From positions 1 through 47,683 of the forward strand of contig CAKZLA010000231.1 of the NCBI GenBank assembly GCA_937124525.1: a stretch of 47,683 nucleotides of DNA. Reading direction: 5' to 3'. This DNA is from an uncultured Desulfobacterium sp. GTDB lineage: Bacteria; Desulfobacterota; Desulfobacteria; Desulfobacterales; Desulfobacteraceae. Below are positions 42,604 to 47,683 of the stretch, piece by piece (position 1 is the stretch's first letter; every line of letters begins with the position of its first letter). A model generated the notes under the pieces. It made no database searches. It saw only the letters and a list, made by a program, of their open reading frames with translations, and was not told the DNA's origin. A program made the translations under genes and the position numbers.

Positions 42604-43275
42604 CTAACCAAGGGCTTTAACACGCGCTTCGTAGCCTGGCTGAATCACTTTTCGAGGTTTTTGATTACTCCAGTCATTGGGAGGAGACAGTTTAATGATC
42701 TGATCCAGACGTCCCTGGGCCGCCAGCCGCTCGTAGATCTGAAACCATGCACAGGGCTGTTCGGAATCAATTTCACAGGAACCCTGGTTGGTGCCGCCGC
42801 AGGGACCGTTGAAAACCCCCTTGGCACACATGGTCACAGGGCAGAAACCGCCGGCCATGTCCAGCACACAAGTACCGCAGGCCCGGCATTTTTCCTCGTA
42901 CCAACCCACATCCAGATTCACACCGATAAAGCTGGTATTCACTGCCGGGAGTACGGGTTTATCGGGAAAGCGTTGGGCCAGGAACTGGATACCTGCACCA
43001 CATGCCATGGAAAGAAAAGCATCATACTCCCCTGCTTTGGATTCCAACTCATCAAGAAACTCCATATCACACTGGCGCTCCAATGTCTCTGCACCAAGCT
43101 CAACGCCGTCCTTGCCAAATGCCAGATTCAACTCGGCATTCAAGGTTTCCACTTCCTTGGACCCTCCGGCCAGACATACGGCGACACAGGTTCCACAGCC
43201 CACGGTGAGAACCTTTTTGTACCTTGACACCATATCTTTGATCTCATCAAAGGGTTTTCTCTCTGCTACAATCAT
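42604..43275 (-). CDS. metV: MetV, cysteine-rich partner of methylenetetrahydrofolate reductase
   Basis: A 223-residue protein matching MetV (methylenetetrahydrofolate reductase C-terminal domain). The cysteine pattern GCGTC-x3-C (27, 30, 34) and later CRACGTCVLDMAGGFCP and GPCGGTNQGSCE supply Fe-S and zinc ligands that link MetF to electron carriers. Length is normal. The start at 43275 has 'aggagg' seven bases upstream. It is the first gene of a minus-strand operon metV-metF-hdrA/qmoA-like-qmoB-like, ended by the terminator at 38603-38649. Confidence 0.9.
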   Translation of the reverse strand: MIVAERKPFDEIKDMVSRYKKVLTVGCGTCVAVCLAGGSKEVETLNAELNLAFGKDGVELGAETLERQCDMEFLDELESKAGEYDAFLSMACGAGIQFLAQRFPDKPVLPAVNTSFIGVNLDVGWYEEKCRACGTCVLDMAGGFCPVTMCAKGVFNGPCGGTNQGSCEIDSEQPCAWFQIYERLAAQGRLDQIIKLSPPNDWSNQKPRKVIQPGYEARVKALG

Positions 43276-43922
43276 GAATCCTCCTGTTATACAGACAACA
43301 TATAATTTTATCCCTGAAATCTATAACTCAACCTTCAAAACGGGTGCTTTTGCGAACGAGTCCTGTGAAGGGTTTATCGCATTTTTATCAAAAATGCCCT
43401 TTCCAGACAAAAAGACAATAGACCATGCACCTTCCTGTGCAAATTGACCCGCTTCAGACAGCTGGGCCTACAAATAATAATAAAGCAATAATTTCAATCT
43501 CTTATCTGCTTGTTCCTGCAATTATCCATGGAGTGTCTACCCCCTGAAATTTTTGAACCTCATTCCAAATGGTCCCTTATATATATATAGAACATGGCCA
43601 CATTTCCAGATTCAAGTAAAAAAGTCAAGTATATTGAGTTATTATTCAAAAGAATAAAAAACATAAAATAAACGATGTTCATTTCTTTACTTTCAATCAA
43701 CGATTGGCTTGACACACAAAATAAGATGTCCTATAACATGGATCAAACAAGGCTGCCCCCTCCGTGAAATTTTTCCCAATTCTTCCGGCCTGATTTAATT
43801 GCAAAACGGCCATACCACAAAGCCTGTCCCTTGTTACTCCAGCGATTTTCCAGGGTGGCACTGTTATAATCAACTCCGGGGAATGGCCGCAACCACACCA
43901 CAGATACATCTTAGGTAACGTC
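43276..43922. other. Intergenic region between metV and the PAS kinase (divergent)
   Basis: A 647-bp gap between divergent genes. The kinase promoter is at 43709-43737. The rest is AT-rich with a run of tatatatata at 43576-43588. No riboswitch, RNA gene or clear metV promoter was recognised; no cobalamin or SAM box was found by eye. Confidence 0.3.
43709..43737 (+). promoter_or_regulatory. Near-consensus sigma70 promoter for the PAS kinase
   Basis: TTGACA (43709-43714), 17-base spacer, TATAAC (43732-43737). It lies about 185 bases before the ATG at 43923, leaving a long leader. Confidence 0.65.
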
Positions 43923-45404
43923 ATGGATAATAGATTGGAATTACGAAATAATTATCTCAATAAAGCCCTTGAAGCGATAAAAGAACAAATCATCATTATC
44001 TCTCCGGCCTATAAACTTGTTGCCACCAATGGGAAAACGGATAAAATACATATTCTCCCCACGCCAAACGATGACGCACCCTGCTGCCATGAGTTGCTTT
44101 TCAGCAAACCCACACCCTGCATAAATTGTCCGGCCACTGAAGTGCTGCGAACAGGCAAGCCAGCACTGAGGCATATTTCCCTGAAAAATACCCAAAAGGC
44201 CTGCTCCTGCCTTTATGCCTTTCCCATTGATCAGACCAACTCCCTGGAAAAAGCCATTGTTATCCTGGACTTTGATCTCCCCCCCCTGGCTAAATTTGAC
44301 GAAAAAAGACTCACTTCCAATGTTTTCCTGCGAAATCTCATTGACAATGCCGTGGACGGTGTCATTGCAGCGGACATGACGGGAAACATATTCATATTCA
44401 ACAAAGCTGCCACAAAAATAACCGCCTATTCCAAAAAAGACGCCATTGAAAACTTAAATATTCGACAAATTTACCCGCCTGGTGACGCACAGAAAATCAT
44501 GAAAAAAATGAGAAACCATCGAAACGGTGGAAAGGGAATCGTAAGATCCCTTGAACAGCTGGCCATACGAAAAGACAGCACTCCAACCCCCATTCGTCTC
44601 AATGCGTCCATTGTTTACGAAGACGGGAATGAAGTGGCCAGCATTGGTTTTTTCCACGATCTCACCGAAAGCAAACGCATGGAAGCCGAACTTGAAAAAA
44701 CCCAGATTCAACTGCTCCAGGCCGAAAAAATGTCCTCCCTGGGAAAACTTGCTGCAGGCGTGGCCCATCAATTGAACAATCCCCTGGGCAGCATCACCCT
44801 GTTCACCCAGCTCATGCTGGAAGAGCATGAACTCTCCCAGGATGCCACCAATGATTTGTTGAGAATCCAGCGCGATGCCCAGCGATGCAGTGACATCGTC
44901 AAGGAACTGCTGGAATTTGCCCGTCAAACCCAGCGGGAAGTCAGGCCCCAGAATATTAATAAAATTATTGGTCGTACCCTTTTCTTACTACGGAACCAGA
45001 CTATTTTTCAAAATATCATCATCATTGAAGACTATGATAAATCCATTCCTGACATTCCTGCGGACATTCAGCAACTCAACCACGTATTCATGAATATCAT
45101 ACTCAATGCCGCCGATGCCATGGAGGGAAAGGGACGTCTGGTGGTAAAGACTTTCATGGAGGCAGATGAAGATATGGTTCAGATCACCATCACGGATACC
45201 GGTCCCGGCATCCCGGAAGCGGTGTTGTCCAATATTTTTGAGCCCTTTTTCACCACAAAGGAGGAGGGTAAGGGCACGGGGCTGGGCCTTAGTATGGCCT
45301 ACGGCATTGTTGAAAGCCACCAGGGGAAAATCATGGCTGAAAACCTGACGAAATCCGGTGCACGGTTTCACATCAAACTCCCCCTGGGCATCCCGGAGAC
45401 GTAG
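43923..45404 (+). CDS. Soluble PAS-domain sensor histidine kinase
   Basis: A 493-residue kinase with no transmembrane helix. The N-terminal region (1-125) is cysteine-rich in a PAS-like setting: CCHE, then [10 protein letters not shown] and KACSCL. A second PAS domain (about 135-255) precedes the H box [16 protein letters not shown] (about 277-292), N box NAADAM, and G boxes DTGPGI and [13 protein letters not shown]. Cysteines in the N-terminal sensor suggest redox or metal sensing. No receiver is attached; the stand-alone receiver gene 310 bp downstream is the natural partner. The start is ATG 43923 with 'aggt' upstream. Confidence 0.88.
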   Translation: MDNRLELRNNYLNKALEAIKEQIIIISPAYKLVATNGKTDKIHILPTPNDDAPCCHELLFSKPTPCINCPATEVLRTGKPALRHISLKNTQKACSCLYAFPIDQTNSLEKAIVILDFDLPPLAKFDEKRLTSNVFLRNLIDNAVDGVIAADMTGNIFIFNKAATKITAYSKKDAIENLNIRQIYPPGDAQKIMKKMRNHRNGGKGIVRSLEQLAIRKDSTPTPIRLNASIVYEDGNEVASIGFFHDLTESKRMEAELEKTQIQLLQAEKMSSLGKLAAGVAHQLNNPLGSITLFTQLMLEEHELSQDATNDLLRIQRDAQRCSDIVKELLEFARQTQREVRPQNINKIIGRTLFLLRNQTIFQNIIIIEDYDKSIPDIPADIQQLNHVFMNIILNAADAMEGKGRLVVKTFMEADEDMVQITITDTGPGIPEAVLSNIFEPFFTTKEEGKGTGLGLSMAYGIVESHQGKIMAENLTKSGARFHIKLPLGIPET

Positions 45405-45429
45405 ACGATATCTTTTACTAAGTTTTTGG

Positions 45430-45458
45430 TTGACATGACGAACTGAGGCCTATATAAA
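45430..45458 (+). promoter_or_regulatory. Near-consensus sigma70 promoter for the receiver gene
   Basis: TTGACA (45430-45435), 17-base spacer, TATAAA (45453-45458), just after the kinase gene. The leader to ATG 45714 is about 250 bases and holds no recognised RNA element. The rest of the 309-bp gap has nothing else I can support. Confidence 0.6.
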
Positions 45459-45713
45459 TTAATCATGGATTATTTTTTAAATTCCATTTAGTCAATCAAA
45501 TCAAAAAAAATGTCACACCTTTCACCCCCTTTTCACTTGATAAACGTTTTTTTGCACAAGGTATTGAAAAAAGGGTTTCTGGCTTGTAATCCGAAGCGGT
45601 TACCTGCATAAAAAAACGACACATATGCCTCAATACAAATCAGATTCCATGATACCCCCTTAAAAAAGAGAGAATCATCAAGTTCTATTAATCATTTACC
45701 AGGGAGATCACTT

Positions 45714-46100
45714 ATGAGCGACAAGAAAAGAATACTGGTTGTTGACGATGAACCCGATTTTGCATCAATTGTTCAATCCAATCTTGCCCGGGAGGGATTT
45801 CAGGTAGAGGTGGCTTACGATGGCGTGGAAGCCATGGAAAAGATAAAGGCCAATCCGCCGGATGCAGTTGTCCTGGACGTAATGATGCCGGAAAAAGACG
45901 GATATGAGGTCTGCTCTGAACTTAAGGGAGATGAAAAAACCCGCGATATTCCAGTCATCCTGCTCACCGCCGTGGCAGATCATGTGGGGTCCACCCGGTA
46001 TTCCCATGCCGATGGCATGAGCATGGAAGCGGACGATTATCTTCCCAAACCCGCCTCTGCCGAGGAAATCACCGCAAGCGTCAAGGCCCTGGTTTCATGA
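45714..46100 (+). CDS. Stand-alone response regulator receiver (CheY-like)
   Basis: A 128-residue single receiver domain: DDEPD at 11-15, phospho-acceptor D55 in VVLDVMMPEKDG, T in LLTAV, and K in LPKPAS near the end. A short insert (ADHVGSTRYSHADGMSMEADD) follows the fourth strand, longer than in CheY. No output domain, so it acts by protein contact or phosphotransfer. 'accaggga' precedes the ATG. A strong terminator follows the gene, making it monocistronic with its own promoter. Confidence 0.9.
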   Translation: MSDKKRILVVDDEPDFASIVQSNLAREGFQVEVAYDGVEAMEKIKANPPDAVVLDVMMPEKDGYEVCSELKGDEKTRDIPVILLTAVADHVGSTRYSHADGMSMEADDYLPKPASAEEITASVKALVS

Positions 46101-46201
46101 GTTAGCCCCTTGATGGCGCATTGCAGAACACCGGGGATTGATCATAAGGATTGGGGCGACCTGCAAGGTTGATCTCAATCCTTTGATGCGTTGATATTCT
46201 C

Positions 46202-46252
46202 CCGGAGGGGACAGCATCTTTATATTTTTAAAGCTGTCCACCGGTTTTTTTT
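46202..46252 (+). terminator. Rho-independent terminator after the receiver gene
   Basis: ccgg-a-ggggacagc pairs with gctgtcc-a-ccgg (46202-46244), followed by eight T (46245-46252). About 100 bases after the receiver stop and just before aroE. Confidence 0.8.
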
Positions 46253-46300
46253 CGTAAAATCCGGCAAAACTATGCCTTGAGAAAGGGACTCCCGTCTACA

Positions 46301-47116
46301 ATGAAAATTTTTTGCATACTCAGCGACGAAAGGGCGTTCCGATCAAAATCACCGGCCCTGTACAATGCTGTTTTTAAAAAAATCGGCATTAGTGCAGCCT
46401 ACGTGCCACTGAAGGTAATGCCCGACCAGATAGGCCCTGCCATGCAGGCTCTCAGGTCATTGAATTTCAGTGGTGCCAATGTCACAATCCCTTACAAATC
46501 ATTGGTGATTCCCCACATGAGCATCCTGTCTGAAGGGGCCAATATCATTGGTGCCGTCAACACCATTATTCGTAATGGGGATGAACTCAAGGGATATAAC
46601 ACCAATGCCATCGGGTTCATGGATACCCTGGAGGAGGTGGGATTTGATGTAACCGGCAAAAAAGCCCTTATTTTTGGTTCCGGGGGCGGGGCCAGGGCCG
46701 TTATTTTTATCCTGAACTGGTTGCGGGCCGAGGTCATTGACATTGCCGGTCGTACGGCAACAAGGGTGAAAGATATCGTCACCAAAATCGGTGGCACCCC
46801 CACTACCCTTGAACGCCTTGATGAAGATCCCAGCCAGGCCCAGATCATTATTAACACCACCCCCATCTCCGCCCCGGAGGATTCCCCCCCATTTTATGAA
46901 TTTATCCGACGTCAGTCTTTTAAATCGTGCCAGTTAATCATTGATCTTAATTATGGAAGAGAAAACAACTTCTGGGAGCAAAAAGCCCGGAAGTTGGACA
47001 TCCGGTTCGTTGATGGGCTTATCCCCCTGGCCCATTCTGCCCGGCGGACTTTGATACTATGGACCCGGGTGGATGTCCCCCCGGCTGAATTCATGAAAGT
47101 GTTAAGGGAAATATAA
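46301..47116 (+). CDS. aroE: Shikimate dehydrogenase
   Basis: About 271 residues. It reduces 3-dehydroshikimate to shikimate with NADPH in the aromatic amino acid pathway. SKSPALYNAVF (15-25) binds substrate, NVTIPYKS (60-67) holds the catalytic Lys66, NTNAIGF follows, GSGGGARAV (about 129-137) is the NADP loop, and DGLIPLAHSARRTLILWT matches the C-terminal 'dGl.mLv.Qg....f.W.g' region. ATG 46301 gives the normal family start; an upstream TTG at 46277 would add eight residues. The following kinase-type gene starts 17 bp after its stop. Confidence 0.88.
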   Translation: MKIFCILSDERAFRSKSPALYNAVFKKIGISAAYVPLKVMPDQIGPAMQALRSLNFSGANVTIPYKSLVIPHMSILSEGANIIGAVNTIIRNGDELKGYNTNAIGFMDTLEEVGFDVTGKKALIFGSGGGARAVIFILNWLRAEVIDIAGRTATRVKDIVTKIGGTPTTLERLDEDPSQAQIIINTTPISAPEDSPPFYEFIRRQSFKSCQLIIDLNYGRENNFWEQKARKLDIRFVDGLIPLAHSARRTLILWTRVDVPPAEFMKVLREI

Positions 47117-47133
47117 GATGAGGAGAATTAGCC

Positions 47134-47683
47134 ATGGATAAGTTGGACCCCGGCAAAATTCTGGTTATTGATGACGAACAAAGTCTCAGAGAGGGTGCCC
47201 AGCGTATCCTTACCCGCATGAACTTTGAGGTATGCATGGCATCCCGGGGAGATGAGGGGCTTGCCCTTTTAGAGGAGCAGCCCGTGGGCATTGTACTTCT
47301 GGACATGAAAATGCCCGGCATGGACGGCATGGAGGTTTTAAAACGGATCATGGCCATGGATCGGGGGATCATTGTCATTGTCATCACCGGTTATGCCACG
47401 GTGGAAACCGCCATTGAGGCCATGCAATTGGGGGCTTACAATTTTATTCCCAAACCCTACCAGCCCGAACAACTCAGGATCACCGTATCCAGGGCCAGGG
47501 AAAAAATTGAACTGGCCCTGGAGGCAGAAAAGCTTGCCCAGGACAAAAAAAGAACCCTGGCGGACCTGCACACAGAACAGAGCCGGACCCACACCATCAT
47601 TGAATCCCTTCCCAATGGGGTGTTGGTCACCAACCCCCAGGGCAATGTGGTTCTCATCAACCCGGCATGCTACCATCATCTGG
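47134..47683 (+). CDS. Receiver-PAS protein, probably a histidine kinase, cut by the window end
   Basis: The first 183 codons are present. An N-terminal receiver domain (DDEQS about 11-15; phospho-acceptor in VLLDMKMPGMDG; K in IPKPY) is followed by a helical linker and the start of a PAS domain (IIESLPNGVLVTNPQGNVVLINPA). ATG 47134 has 'aggag' eight bases upstream. Receiver-PAS proteins of this layout usually continue into a histidine kinase or a sigma54 domain; the sequence ends before that can be seen. Confidence 0.85.
   Translation, partial: MDKLDPGKILVIDDEQSLREGAQRILTRMNFEVCMASRGDEGLALLEEQPVGIVLLDMKMPGMDGMEVLKRIMAMDRGIIVIVITGYATVETAIEAMQLGAYNFIPKPYQPEQLRITVSRAREKIELALEAEKLAQDKKRTLADLHTEQSRTHTIIESLPNGVLVTNPQGNVVLINPACYHHL

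Noticed and set aside
43276..43922. Cobalamin or SAM riboswitch near metV or the kinase
   Set aside because: No B12 box or SAM-box core pattern could be found by eye on either strand.

Overview
The window looks like chromosome of a Gram-negative, anaerobic, sulfate-reducer-like deltaproteobacterium (Desulfobacteraceae / Desulfobacterium type). This is inferred from gene content: a MetV/MetF methylene-tetrahydrofolate reductase operon with HdrA/QmoA- and QmoB-like electron-transfer flavoproteins, corrinoid-protein reductive activators (RACo/RamA type), a lactate module (FAD-linked dehydrogenase, HdrC/MvhD-like iron-sulfur protein, LarA-type racemase), many PAS/HAMP sensor kinases, and a selenoprotein. 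No rRNA, tRNA or CRISPR array was seen.

Layout. 0.1-5.5 kb: PlsC-like acyltransferase, a stand-alone metF, a NifU/IscU-like scaffold with a small partner gene, a flavoprotein disulfide reductase (minus strand) whose active-site cysteine codon is TGA (probable selenocysteine), and an RluA-type pseudouridine synthase. 5.7-14.5 kb: a sensory block with a double periplasmic-binding protein, a hybrid kinase, an NMT1/THI5-domain hybrid kinase, and a PAS-sigma54 activator. 14.5-17.8 kb: a large ADP/ATP-carrier-like membrane protein with HEAT-type repeats and a cyclic-nucleotide-binding domain. 18.3-19.75 kb: an outer-membrane porin-like protein. 19.75-20.7 kb: a repeat-rich junction with remnants of mobile genes, including the C-terminus of an IscB/RRXRR-like nuclease.

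20.8-29.8 kb is the most unusual part. Five different radical SAM proteins and two PqqD-like proteins surround a Tat-exported WD40 protein. All ten cysteines of that protein lie in a short CTC-rich tail, followed by a Gly/Arg/Ser run ending in an aromatic-rich C-terminus. I read it as an accessory RiPP-like protein-modification system in which the WD40 protein carries its own modifiable tail. I do not recognise it as a named system.

30.1-43.3 kb is core energy metabolism: two tandem ASKHA/DUF4445 activators, the lactate module, and the metV-metF-hdrA/qmoA-like-qmoB-like operon on the minus strand. 43.7-47.7 kb: a PAS histidine kinase and a stand-alone receiver, each behind a near-consensus sigma70 promoter, then aroE and the start of a receiver-PAS protein cut by the window edge.

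Intergenic DNA holds several imperfect-palindrome repeats. One family occurs at least four times (near 0.75, 4.55, 20.0 and 38.6 kb). There is also a MITE-like element with IS66-like ends at 1.9-2.0 kb. All functional calls come from reading motifs by eye; no database search was done.
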